64,000 nt of DNA from positions 37,434,504 to 37,498,503 of the forward strand of contig NC_079890.1 of the NCBI RefSeq assembly GCF_024868665.1, given 5' to 3'. The translations under genes and the position numbers were made by a program. The notes under the pieces are model-generated. The model saw only the letters and a list, made by a program, of their open reading frames with translations. It had not been told where the DNA came from and ran no database searches. This document shows positions 46,701 through 58,342 of this stretch, piece by piece. The first letter of the stretch is position 1. The number at the start of each line of letters is the position of its first letter. The DNA is from Triplophysa rosa (Eukaryota > Chordata > Actinopteri > Cypriniformes > Nemacheilidae).

Positions 46701-48040
46701 GCGGGATTTGATTGAAATTGCTACGTTTTTCTGTGGCTTACATTGAAATCGGGATTTTCGCTGAGAAGCATGTTAAAAAAACATCGCACTTTAAATAACT
46801 CAAATGTCTTTTGATGATCCAGTAGGAATTTTGTTCCAGTTATTTAGTATTACGAATTGCCAAGTGTGTTTTACATGAGTTTGTCGTGTCTTTCTTATAA
46901 GATGAAGGTAACTCTGTGTTGGGCAAGACAACGAATCATTTACTTCACATTATTCAGAAATGCCGTCACTTTTCTGCGACGACGAGTGATATCGTATTAG
47001 CATGTAGGCGCAAGAGCAACGACGGCTAAATGAACTCGGCTCAAGCGTTTGCTGGAGATTTTGCGAGTAGCTGCCAAACAAAAATTTCCACTTTTCACGG
47101 TATTTCGCTGCCATCGTGTTTGGCTTTATTTTATGATGGCGCACTGACAGAATGAGGATTATCGGTCAGTTGTGATGAAATTGAGTAGAAAGTAGAAAAC
47201 GAGAATGATTATTGAGTTTCTCCTGTTTTTACTTGATGTTTTTGACTTGTCTATATATTTCGCTCAAACAATATTCATGTGCACAGCTGTAGCATAATAT
47301 GTTGGTTTTTTTTTAAGTGAAACTTTTGATATTGTACAACACCGCTCTCCAGATCTGATGACCTTTGAGAATGACCTTAAGATGTATATTTTTCACTCTT
47401 TTTGTATTGTAACATCAATGCATACTGTCACTGTTCAACGTGAAGAACTTCCGCATTTCTCCAGTTGGTCGACGGCTGTCCACCAAGCAACGTGGACAAA
47501 AAATGGATGGCTTGCGATCTGTCCGTATGATGAAGTTATCAAACTCATAAATGAGCAAGAACCCAATGGAGTACTCTAGTGACATCTGGAGTACTTGGGA
47601 ATTGTAAACGTCGGATGCTTGATTTGCTCGCACACTGTGGATTTAACACAACAGTGATGCGACTATGAATTCTGGGAAACTTGGACAAAGTGTTTTCTAA
47701 CATTCCTGAAAAGGGAGTCTGCATTTCTGTGTGGGGGTTGAAGTCTTCAGGCCGAAACTGCTGAGTTGTAAAAGACGCCCAAAATGTCCCTGTGCGACCG
47801 TCACTGGACGGCAGGAGCTGTCGGGTCGGGCCAGTGTTTGTGTGTGTGCTCCATGTGATTATGCATTCGCGACTATAAATAATAATGAGATAACAATAAT
47901 AACAATGCTGAGCGTTCGGATGTTAATGACGGTGTGCATTTTTGAAGCTGTAATACTGACTGAGGTTTAATAAGATACTTACAGTGTATTTGTAGCAGTT
48001 TTCCCCTTAAATAAACAATAAACACAGATGCACCCAGCTT
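43735..48040 (+). other. rnf166: rnf166 3' untranslated region (long form)
   Basis: AATAAA signals lie at 45303-45308, 48010-48015 and 48017-48022; the last pair is followed by a T/G-rich stretch (GGCCTTGTCTTTTGTGTAAA). A 4.3-kb UTR is therefore likely, with a 1.6-kb short form. Almost no transposon is recognisable in these 4.3 kb, in contrast to both flanks, which supports constraint. No ORF here is convincing. The extent is inferred. Confidence 0.6.
48010..48022 (+). terminator. rnf166: rnf166 distal polyadenylation signals
   Basis: Two near-overlapping AATAAA hexamers at 48010 and 48017, followed within 40 bp by a T/G-rich element. This is the strongest poly(A) site context in the window. 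Confidence 0.65.
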
Positions 48041-48489
48041 TCATGGCCTTGTCTTTTGTGTAAACGCTCTTCAAAACTGGGAAATGTGTGTCATTTTTTT
48101 TTTGGAGGGTCTATTTTACAGAAATGCAGTACACATAACTGTGTCCTCAGAGGTGTCTAAAGATCTTAAATAATTAAGGGTGGTGTTTTTATTACCTTAG
48201 AATGAGCTATTTCTATCTACGTATACATATATCTAGATGCTGCATATTATCGTTTTTGTTTATTTTTGCGTGATTTTAATACAGCTTGGTACAACGTCAC
48301 TGTAATATCCAGGAAATACAAATTTTATATCCAGGAAATAAAAATGTAATGATCTTGATTCAAAAGTAGTATGTTATTCTTCCGCCAAGCAATGTAGTTC
48401 TTCAGAAGTACAAAGTGGTTGCCAAGCAACAAACGTAGAGAAGCGCGGTGGCGCAGTAACACTGATGTGATGCGGTCATAGAGGGTATG

Positions 48490-48795
48490 CATTGACGTCA
48501 CTTTCCCGCCGGGACACGCTCCCTTGAGTGGTAAAACTAAGACAAAATGGCTGCATTCAATAGGAAGAACAAAAACCGGGACTAAAACGCAATTATTTGC
48601 TGAAACTACGAGCAGCTGGACTCGACGGTGATCCTTACGACTACCTTATGAATTACAAAGGAATCCGGTGTTCTTAGACACTCAAATGTTGCGCGGAATT
48701 GCGTTTCCTGATATTGTAACCATTCATTTTGCCCAGTGTTTTACCACTCAAGCAAGCGCGTTCTGGCGTGTTCACGTGGGAAAGTGACGACACGT
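48490..48795. repeat. Inverted-repeat element downstream of rnf166
   Basis: The left arm has GACGTCACTTTCCCGCC, then TGAGTGGTAAAAC. The right arm has GTTTTACCACTCAAG, then GTGGGAAAGTGACG, inverted. The centre contains AAAATGGCTGCATTC. It is a non-autonomous DNA transposon. Confidence 0.7.
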
Positions 48796-49154
48796 GCCTC
48801 TGTTTCATTTTCAGCGAACGCGAATCAACTAGTTATAATTAAATCGTCTTAGAACTAAAAATAACAACGTCTAATGAAACAAATTTATCGTTTGTCCTCA
48901 CACAAGTTCGTCATATGTGCTTTATTTTCTTTTAAGGGAACATCATCAGGGTGTTTTACAGAATATATCGTGATGCCTAGGAGCCGCCAAATTCAAAAAG
49001 TCCACAAATAAAAATCCAGCGCTCGTTTGTTGAAAATAAACAATATTTTTAATACTTCATGTTAAATATTGTGTAGCCTAATTATGTCTTATTTCACCTT
49101 GTCTTTTCATTCCACTTGGTATTAATAAAGGGAATATATGATAAAGGAAACCTA

Positions 49155-49496
49155 CCCTTACAGAAAAGACACATGAATTTCACGTTTTTCACATGTGATC
49201 ACATGTGAAATGTGTGTTTTTGGAACATTTTGGTGTGAATTCCCACGTGAAACCCATGGGATAACATGTTAAAAACCCATGGGATGACATGTGCAACATG
49301 TGGTGACGTGAAGAACATGTGATCACATGTGGAGACATGTCGCATATGTTATCCCATGGGTTTTTACATGTATCCCATGGGTTTCACGTGGGAATTCACA
49401 TGGAATTCACACCAAAATGTTCCAAAAACACACATTTCACATGTGATCACATGTGTTTTTTGCACTTGTGAATTTCGTGTGTCTTTTCTGTAAGGG
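49155..49496. mobile_element. TA-flanked palindromic MITE with CATGTG motifs
   Basis: The ends CCCTTACAGAAAAGACACAT and the inverted CGTGTGTCTTTTCTGTAAGG are flanked by TA on both sides (49153-49154 and 49497-49498). Almost the whole 342 bp is an inverted repeat. ACATGTGATCACATGT, itself a palindrome, occurs near both ends and again in the middle, and CCCATGGG occurs four times. Confidence 0.88.
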
Positions 49497-49621
49497 TATA
49501 AACAAGTAGCTATTTTTAAACATATTAGACATACTTTCCTAAAAATTAAATTATCTTTATACTATATTTTAACCATCTTAAATCATATTTATCACTGACA
49601 AAAACAGTGTAAAACAAATGA

Positions 49622-49982
49622 AGAGTTTGGTTCCAAAATGAGATAACTCCGTTTTTAACATTTTTCAAAAATCATGTTTTTATCCTGTTTTTATTGTGTT
49701 AGTTAGCTGTATTTTTTTAGTTATTATGGCTTAAATCAAAACAAACCAACTGCAATTTGATTGAAAAAATATATAATAATTATTAAATAAATAAAAAGTT
49801 CAATTTTTTTTTATTGTGCATTCCAATTAATATCAATCAAATTGCAGTTGGTTTGTTTTGATTTAAGCCATAATAACTAAAAAAATACAGCTAACTAACA
49901 CAATAAAACACAATAAAAACAGGATAACATCATAAAAAAAATGATTTTTGAAAAGTTATCTCATTTTGGAACCAAACTCTTC
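49622..49982. repeat. Foldback MITE (AAGAGTTTGGTTCCAAAATG), long form
   Basis: The arms AGAGTTTGGTTCCAAAATGA and the inverted TCATTTTGGAACCAAACTCT enclose a long inverted repeat, so the strand can fold into a hairpin of about 150 bp per arm. A shorter form lies at 51153-51384 and in its duplicate at 59980-60211. Confidence 0.85.
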
Positions 49983-50139
49983 AAATCCAAACTAAATTAT
50001 TGTACTTACAATTGAAGGTAAGGTCAAAATCCCGCACCATATTTGCTTAAAAATGCATCGCGAGAACTCGTAATCCAAGATCACGTGATCACAAACAGAA
50101 CTCGCTTGAAGTGACCACGGCATGCGCCCTTCGCTAACG

Positions 50140-50245
50140 GACTTCTGAAAGGGCCCTTCGCGAAGGGATTCAGGTGTTCACTTTCGTTTGGAACGCCCCT
50201 ACAAATGGGGACCCCTTCGCGAAGGGCCCTTCAAGGGCACATAAA
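50140..50245. repeat. Cluster of TCGCGA-centred palindromes
   Basis: CCCTTCGCGAAGGG occurs exactly at 50154-50167 and 50213-50226. GGGCCC and CCCTTCAAGGG sit beside them. Related CCCTTCG appears at about 50128. It may be the terminal part of an unrecognised transposon. Confidence 0.7.
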
Positions 50246-50587
50246 CACCATTTGGCAAATGCCCATATTTTACGAAACGTACTGATGTAACGGTCAAGAA
50301 TGTGGTACTTGGTTTCATTTAGTATTCACTGTTAGGTAGCCTACTGTCACTGTACACAGGCGCAGAGCCGTTGAGAGAAATGGCTCTGCACAGTGTACAG
50401 ACACCTCGGATTTAGGATATTTCCCACCTCAAACCCAGAAAAGAATAACATTGGATTTATTAACATTGAAAGTATTTAGCAACAGCACAATATTAATGTT
50501 GATAAATAAATAAAACTTTAAAAGTGTTTATTAATATTAAAAAAGCGCCGTTCCAGAAATATTTCCGGTCGAGGTGTTTGGAACGCG

Positions 50588-52451
50588 AGGATGGAAAACA
50601 AGCGGATGGATGTGTCTCGGGCTGACAGGAACACTTTTCTAAATGTGACCCCGCTGCACCTGTTCGCCGGGACGTGTTTTCCACAACAAGTGTACAGATA
50701 TCAAACTCTCAGCCCCTCCTGAAGAGCAGATCTGTGCTTCTGGAGTAACAAGTGCAACACATTACTGTCATACACCCTGTCATATTTATATACACACAAC
50801 ACTCGGTGTGGAAAGTATTCTGTAAATGCCATGAGGTCCCCTGTAAGAATATCTCCCTCTAATTTCTAAATATAGGTCAGCTGTGTCACATATAGCTGCT
50901 GGAATTGTAATCGTGTCACTGTGAAGTGTGAGTGTTGCTTATTTTAAAAAGATTTCCTCATATGTTTGCCAAAATCGTTTGTGTAGTAGGCCTACATGCT
51001 TGTGCCATGGCATTGTTATCTTCAAGTTTATTTTTAGCACTTTTCACAGTTGTTGCAAAGCAGCTGTGTAAAACATATTGTAGAACAGACAATAATAATA
51101 ATAATTTACATAATAGTATATAAAAAGTATATATTATGTAATAGACAATATGAAGAGTTTGGTTCCAAAATGAGATAAAAAATTTCAAAAATCATGTTTT
51201 TTATTGTGCATGCCAATTAATATCAATCAGACTGCACTTGGTTTGTTTTAATTTAGCCATAATAACTAAAAAAAATACAGCAAACTAACACGATAAAACA
51301 CAATAAAAACATGATAAAATAATGAAAAACATGATTTTTGAAATAATAAAAACAGTTATCTCATTTTGGAACCAAACTCTTCATATAGATGTGACCCTGG
51401 ATCACAAAACCAGTCTGAAGTAGCACGGGACTACTTGTCCAACAACACATTTGTATGGGTGAAAATGATCGACTTTTCTTTTATGCCAAAAATCATTAAG
51501 ATATTAAGTACAGATCATGTTCCTTGATGATATTTTGTAAATTTCCTACCAAAAATATATCAAAACTTTATTTTAGTGCGTAATTTGCTATGCTAAGGAC
51601 TTCATTTGGACAACTTCAAAGGCGATTTTCTCAATATTTTGATTTTTTGCATCCTCAGATTCCAGAGCTTTAAATAATTAAATAAGTCAAATATTGCCCT
51701 ATCCTAACAACCCACATATCAATGGAAAGCTTAGCTGTTCAGCTTTTAGATGATGTAAAAATCTCAATTTCGAAGAACTGGTTTTATTGTCCAGGGTCAC
51801 ATCACATACAGTATGATAAAATAAGATGATTAGAAATGTAATTAATAATCGTCTCAAGCCAAAAGTTGTAGTGATAACAAATAAAGATGGTGTTGGAGGG
51901 ATGGTAGTCGGGTCAAAGGTGTCTCTGTGGAAAAGTGTAAATATGACTCATTAGGTGTTTTGGAAACTTGGTAGAAGTTCCACTCCTTGGCCTGGTGTGC
52001 TGTTGATCAGAAATAGTCTGGCAGACCCTGTTTTTTGCCCCGTCTGAAGCAGTTTAGGGGTAATCTCACACTCCCTCACCCTGACTACAGCATATTTATA
52101 GAGCTGGACGTCTCTTTTGTGGAGTCAATGTGGTTATAGTTAGAGGCAACGGCATCGGCTGACGCAAACGTCATGGAGGGTCACGTCTGCTATTGAGAGC
52201 TTTTGTTTATGCACTTCTCTCTGGGTGTGTTGAGATGCAGTTAACAGGTGCAGGGGCTTCAGATGATTTCCTTATTAATCTGATTTTACCGCTGTCCTCT
52301 AGTGCAGTGGTTCTCAAACTGTTTCGTTGTAAGGCCCCCTTTGTGTTAAGTGCATCGCTTTGCGGCCCCCCATATAAAGACGTATAATCTTAAACTTAGA
52401 ATTTTAATTAAACCAAGAACATTCAGTTATACAATGCTGGAGCCTCAATTC
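50588..52451. repeat. 1.86-kb direct duplication, copy 1
   Basis: It is near-identical to 59415-61296. The unit contains apparently unique sequence (50588-51000), the short foldback MITE at 51153-51384, a GTGACCCTGG-type element at 51393-51802, more unique sequence, and the left part of the hAT MITE at 52305. No gene is recognised. The longest ORFs are 63-76 codons and identical in both copies, which shows near-identity rather than coding. Confidence 0.93.
51393..51802. mobile_element. GTGACCCTGG-type MITE
   Basis: The ends GTGACCCTGGATCACAAAAC and the inverted GGTTTTATTGTCCAGGGTCA bound 410 bp of AT-rich sequence. It is duplicated at 60220-60629, and a reverse, interrupted copy lies at 38093-38592. 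Confidence 0.8.
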
Positions 52452-52583
52452 GTTTGGTTGGTGGTGTCATGTCTGATGTTTGATTGCATAAAATCTATGA
52501 TACATTTCTATATTTCATAAATTGCCACAAAATCTGTGGTCCCCCTGGATCCATCTTGGGGGCCCCCCGTTTGAGAACCACTG
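52305..52583. mobile_element. hAT-type MITE (CAGTGGTTCTCAAAC family)
   Basis: The ends CAGTGGTTCTCAAACTG and the inverted GTTTGAGAACCACTG are flanked by an exact 8-bp duplication CTCTAGTG (52297-52304 and 52584-52591). It is 279 bp without an ORF. Its left half recurs at 61150-61296, where it is cut by the assembly gap. Confidence 0.9.
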
Positions 52584-52738
52584 CTCTAGTGTAGCACTCC
52601 AGAACCAAACCAAATGACTTGATGTCATGGTAAAACTAGTTTAAACTAATCTTGGTTTACAGTCAAGCTGGACAAAGTGCGATGTCAAACCTGCACTGTA
52701 TTTGTTTTGAAGGTAAAAATTTCCCAAAAATGTATAAA

Positions 52739-53220
52739 CAGTGTTGGGTAAGTTACTCTCAAAAAGTAATTAATTAGTTACTAATTACATATTCAATAGT
52801 GTAATTAGATTACTGTACAAATTACTCTCTCCAAAAAGTATTTAGTTACTTATTACTAATTACTTTCTATATCCTACATCAACCTTGATTAGTTAAGTGA
52901 TTCAAGGATAGACATGAAAGGGCTCTTTTAATTCATTCAAATAAATCATATTAAACTACATAAAGTACTCTTATTAACTGACCAAAGTATTACAAATGTG
53001 AGAATAATACATTTAAGCACGGATTCTAAAGTTAGACTTTGAATGTCAATTCCACTATTGCACACATATATATTACACAAAGTATTTAGTTCATTACATC
53101 CGAAGTAACTGTAATTAAATTACAGAAAAAATAAGAGTAATCCCTTACTTTACTTTTTCAAGGGGAAAGTAATTAAATTACAGTAACTAATTACTTAGTA
53201 ACTAGTTACACTCAACACTG
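52739..53220. mobile_element. hAT-type MITE (CAGTGTTGGG family), copy 4
   Basis: The ends CAGTGTTGGGTAAGTTACTC and GTTACACTCAACACTG are flanked by an exact 8-bp duplication TGTATAAA (52731-52738 and 53221-53228). It has the same orientation as copy 1. Confidence 0.9.
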
Positions 53221-53810
53221 TGTATAAATCGCCCAGATGCAAACCTTCGAGCATTTTAATCACAACTTCAGTACCTTTAATTATTGTTGAATATTGGCTG
53301 TGTGTGGCTGTTTGGTAAATTTGCCTAGTTTATGTTTTCTGAGTATGAGGATGAATTTCAGCAGCCATAGAGTGAATAGAGACCTTCAGAAGAGATTGTA
53401 ATATCTCAAATCATGTTCAATTTTGCTCAGACGCCAGGATTTTGTGTTACGTGCTGTCTCAGGCAGGGGGCGCCAGAGCTCTGTAAGCAGGTTACAGGAG
53501 TCGATATGTCCAAACTGAGATTCTCAGATCTCCCATCTGAGAATGCTTCTGAAAGACAACAGGTCCAGAGATGGACTCTGGGGGTCATCTGAGGCCGGTG
53601 GGCCTGAGGGAGGGAGACACGGTCCCACATTCATCCATCTGTCCATTCAAATACTTACAGGCAGTTTAAAGTGTGTTTAGTTGTGGGGGATATAAAAAAT
53701 ACCAATACATAAACAATATAAAAAAACCTGAAAGATGACTAAAAAGCTCAAGGTCGGTGAAGGGCCAGTGTTTGTGTTTACTCATTTTCATGTACGTTTA
53801 CACCTATAGG

Positions 53811-55465
53811 CAGAGGTGGACGAAGTACACAACTTCCTTACTTGAGTGAAAGTACAGATACTACTGGTCAAATATTACTCCACTACAAGTAAAAGTTGTA
53901 AAGACAGATTCTTACTTGAGTAAAAGTACAGAAGTACGTGCTTTTAAAAGTACTCAAGTATTAAAAGTAAATTTCCTTTATGTCAGTTGTGCATTGTTTT
54001 ATTGTCGTATACCTTATGCCTCTGAAGCAACCTACTGAATACACTGAGTAGCTCACAGTATCAGTTGTATTAAAGGAGTAGTTCACTTCAAAATTTGCCC
54101 CCATTGACTTTCCATAGTAGTTTTTATTCCTACTATGGAAAGTCAATGGGGGCAAATTTTGCAGTGAGCAACTCCTTTAAGAGCTTTATATGTTTAGCAC
54201 ATATATGTTTAGTTTAGATATAATCCTGTATGATCATTTAGCCTAATTATCCTCATTAGCCCCCTAGGCCTATATGTATTTATGAGCAGTGTTCTTTTAT
54301 TTTGTATATTCCCTTTACCAGTTTTAGCAGCAATTTACCAGTAAGTAGTAAGGTTCTTGTAAATAGTAAAGTGTAGAAGCCATGTGTTTGTTGGACTTAT
54401 TACCATAATTTAACTACAAACATAAACTATAGCTAGTATAATAATGAATATAATGAAACTATGGTATGTTTAGTTGCTGTGGTTTTACTAAAGATTATTA
54501 ATTGGAGTATGGTTCCTATATTTAGAAAATGGTAAATTTGTGGATACTGTGGTTTTAATGCAAATACCATCCCTGCTGAAAAAAAACTATGAATTTTTTA
54601 ATTAGAATGAGATTTTTAAATTAAATTCCTCTTTGTAGTGTGTTTTGGGTTTTATTCCAATAGGATTTACCATCCCAGCAATAGAATCCATCACATACAA
54701 GTAGACAACATAGTATCCATAGTACAATTCCCATTTATAACCATTAAATACATTTTATGTTGTATTTTAGGCAGGGTTCTATTGTTTTTATTTCAACAGG
54801 AATACTTCAACTATAGTTACTTCAGTAAAAACATCATTCATTTTCCAAATCGCTTTAAATGATACAGCAGCAGATCAGAAGTTAACAAGCACGTGTAGCT
54901 CAAGGTGTATGTGATGCTTATTTACCGTTTAGCCGTTATGCCGATCATTTTCATGACAATGTTTCAACGATCTTTGACTGATCGTAACCCACAGATGATT
55001 ACACCACACTTTAACATGTGCCTTTTTCCTCTTTTAATGTTCTATTTGCCTTTTCAGAGCGCTATCAACGATGTAGCAGCGCCTACGTTTACATTAGTTT
55101 AGCGGGGAAGATCCCAGAGTTGCCAGATTTGCGTTAAAAAAATCTGCCAAATGGCCATTCAAAAGCTTGCCGGAAAACCGCGAGCTTAGAAAAACTGAAA
55201 TACTTGGCAACAGTAAAAGGTCCTGGCAGATCGCAAGCCAGATAAATTGTGCACACAGGAAAACCCGCTGCATAGAAACCATTTTCTACTTTTGGACCTT
55301 TTTATAAATGTAGTGGAGTAAAAAGTATGATATTTGTCTTTCAAATGTAGTGAAGTTAAAGTACAAGTACTCAGAAAAAATAATACTCAAGTAAAGTACA
55401 GATACTCAAAAAGTGTACTTAAGTACAGTACTCAGGCAAATTTACTTCGTTACTGTCCACCTCTG
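53811..55465. mobile_element. hAT-type non-autonomous transposon, 1.66 kb
   Basis: The ends CAGAGGTGGACGAAGTAC and the inverted TTCGTTACTGTCCACCTCTG are flanked by an exact 8-bp duplication CCTATAGG (53803-53810 and 55466-55473). Subterminal repeats read TACTTGAGT and AAGTACAGATACT. The interior is AT-rich and contains a separate hairpin at 54074-54176. No transposase is seen. Confidence 0.9.
54074..54176. repeat. Compact 103-bp hairpin MITE flanked by TTAA
   Basis: The arms AGGAGTAGTTCACTTCAAAA and TTTTGCAGTGAGCAACTCCT are inverted. The inner arms (GCCCCCATTGACTTTCCATA and its exact inverse) pair almost perfectly around TAGTTTTTATTCCTA. TTAA lies at 54070-54073 and 54177-54180. It is nested in the hAT element at 53811-55465. 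Confidence 0.85.
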
Positions 55466-56150
55466 CCTATAGGTTCCTCTGGGTACATTTCATTTCAACT
55501 TTTCTTACTGTTACACTATGCTTTTGTGTGTAGACTTATTATTCCCCAACCAAGATTTTTGTAAAACTGTAAGTCATGCTAACATGTTTTAACATAATGC
55601 TAACATGTTAACATGTTTCTAACAGAAACGTTTGAAGGTTAAAGAATGGTTAGCTAGTGTAAAGTAGGCTTAGTACATGATTTCCAGGGGACAAAGAGAA
55701 CTAATGGTTGTTTTCTGCAGTCAATGTTTTCAAATAAAAGCAGTTGTCCACTTTTTGCCTTTTGTTTCAGTCTTAGGGAATGTTATATTAATATTTAGAT
55801 TCTGTATATCGGCCAATATATCGGCTATCGGCTTCCAATGTAAGAATTATCGGTTATCGTTATTGGCCAAAATGTACACATCGGTGCATCCCTAGTACGA
55901 AGTGATGATTTAAACAAAGAGTGTCATAATATTTAATGTGTGAAAATGACTGAAACCAGTTTTCATCAAATCACAACTGTTGCTTAATTCGTGGTGTCAT
56001 TTACACCACAATTAATATATTAACATTTATATGAATTGTAATGTGTAAATAAGTAATAACTGCAAACAAATACTATCTGTATTTATTTGTGAATGTTTCA
56101 CAGCCACCTTACAGAAGTGGTTCAGAGAAGTGATGTTTAGTAAACACTTA

Positions 56151-56440
56151 AAGGAACAGTTCACCCAAAAATGAAAATACTGTCATTATTTATTCACCCT
56201 CCACTTGTTCCAAACCTGTGTGAATTGTGTTGTTCTGCTGAACACAAAGAAAGATATTTGAAAGAATGAATGGGGGCAAACAGTTCTGGGGCACTTCACC
56301 ACTGTAACTGTTCCTACTATGGTAGTCAATTTGGACTTGGTTTGGTTACAAGCATTCGTCCAAATATCTTTCTCTGTACACATTTGGAACTTGAGGGGGA
56401 GTAAATGACAGAATTTGTATTTTTGGGTGAACTGGCCCTT
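56151..56440. mobile_element. TTAA-type MITE, best-preserved copy
   Basis: The ends AGGAACAGTTCACCCAAAAA and the inverted TTTTTGGGTGAACTGGCCCT are each flanked by TTAA. Insertion at TTAA is known for piggyBac-like and Kolobok elements; the family is not decided. It is the reference copy for 3516, 5932, 20702 and 23240. Confidence 0.82.
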
Positions 56441-58342
56441 TAACAAAAAAAAGTGTGAACTTACCCTTTTAGTTTCAATAATAAATAAGTAAATGGGTCA
56501 AAGACGCGTTAATATATTAAAATATATAAACAATTAGGGAGAATATTACATTTTATTGTGCTTTAAATGAGAAAAATCTTATTGACAAATGGGCAAATTT
56601 AGTGGCAAATTTAAAAAAAATGTAAATTTACAACTAATTATGAGTGAAAGTAATTAGTCTTTCAACATGTCATAAATTGATTTTTGTTGTTAAATTATGC
56701 CTGCAAGATTGTTTCACTGAACGACATTTTAGTGGGCGTCTTCTGTAAATCAGCGGAAAACGTATGATGTTTATTTTTTGCTCAGAAAAACAAAAACGCA
56801 ATTAAATGAAACAACAATTTTAAAGCAGTATTACACTTTATGGTTAAACCCTTTTTCGTCTTTGACCCAAAATACGTGTCTATGCATGTTCACGCAATGC
56901 TTTGAGTATTTTGGAACTATCCATTGTTGGACATCGGTATAGTAAACAAATGAAATAAACTAGTTATAGTGTGAAAAGTGGATATTTAAAAGAGTTTATT
57001 TCCTAAAAACCCACAAGGCCTCAAATGCCCACATTAAACTAAGATCAACAATAACATTCAAGTAATAACAGACATCATCCACATGTTGCATTTTAAGTGC
57101 CTCTGCATTTGTTATAAACAATGAAGACCGGACTGTGTGCCCTCTTCAGTCACAAGAGAGAAGCTTAATGACCACGTCTGAATGGACGTCTAACAATCTC
57201 CTCTTGTGGGGGGCTTCTTTTACACTGAGAATGTGGACCCCCGGTACCCCGTACACAATTGCTTGTTGCCAGGGCGATGGCTGGCTTTTAGAGGTGCCGC
57301 AGCGAGCCTGTCGTCGACAACACTGAAACTCCAGGGTGATGTTTGCCTCTTAAGAAGCACGCAACCTGCCCGCAGTCAAGATCAACACCTGCCCGGTGCC
57401 CGCCAGACCTCGGCACGCAGGTGGAGAGGCTCTGTATTCAAATATATCACTGCCGCTGACATCTTTAGTGGCACTCCTGAGAAGTCTGTGGATGTGTAAT
57501 GTTTATAGAGCGGATCTGGTTTGGGTTTGTGTGGAGTTCAGGAGCAGGTGTTGTAATGTTCTCCGGCTCATTAAAGACACACATCTTCTGGTCTGCCTGC
57601 GAGCTCTCACCCTTAAGTGTCTCCATCAAGCTTTGTTATAAAGTGTGAGGGTTCGCCTGCGCTGACCCTCTGTGCTCCATCAAGCGCAGGACATGTTTCG
57701 ACAATTTGTTTTCAAGCTTTCATCTATACAACTGCTTTTGGGTCTTTGTGTTTGGACATTCGTGCTGTAGGGATAGTTCGCCCAGAAATGATCCAGATTT
57801 CAAATGAGATCTCTTGAATATCTTTCAACAATTTCTCCTAGTCGATGATGAGATTAAATGGAGAGCAAATGGAAATGTTGCTTTGTTTTCGGTCTCGGAT
57901 ATTTCTCTCGAGAAAAAGAGTCAGAAATCCATCTCACAAATGTCTCTGTCATTAGTTTGAGAAGAGATGTCAACAACGTCTCAAACTGAGCTCAGATTTG
58001 TCAAGTCTACAATCCAAAGTCAATATGGTTCAAGATTACAATATGACCTCAAACATTTCTCATCAAATTTACCCGATTCGATCTTTAACGTGTTTCTCAC
58101 ACAAAGTTTTCATTGGTTTCAGAAGACTGTTCTTCTGTCCTGTGTGAGGATTTTTCAGGATTCCTCTTGGACCATCATCCATCCGGGTGAGCAGATCATG
58201 ACAGAATATTTTCCTTTTGTTTGAATCATACTTATTTTACAGTAAAACAGGCAGACTGTCTAATGCTAAATGCGGCCTATTCGTTTCATTCAACATAATG
58301 ATTCACACATATTATAAAATACCAAGAGGTGTTTGATGTGAT
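56441..58342. other. Intergenic stretch with a GC-richer unique block at 57.1-57.6 kb
   Basis: About 57120-57640 is richer in G and C than its surroundings and carries no recognised repeat. It includes GTTGCCAGGGCGATGG and GGTACCCCGTACAC. The ORFs across it (63-97 codons) match no family I know. About 57790-58220 contains diverged repeat sequence related to 6650-6960. Confidence 0.4.

Noticed and set aside
45361..46746. ORFs of 79-114 codons on both strands after rnf166
   Set aside because: They lie in the inferred 3' UTR, overlap on both strands and have no recognisable motif.
50932..52387. Short ORFs repeated identically at 59759-61232, suggesting a duplicated gene family
   Set aside because: Identity is explained by the recent DNA duplication. 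The ORFs run into MITE sequence and show no protein-like features.
57206..57499. 97-codon ORF in the GC-richer block
   Set aside because: No family resemblance. Overlapping frames are also open, and there is no splice or start context supporting a gene.
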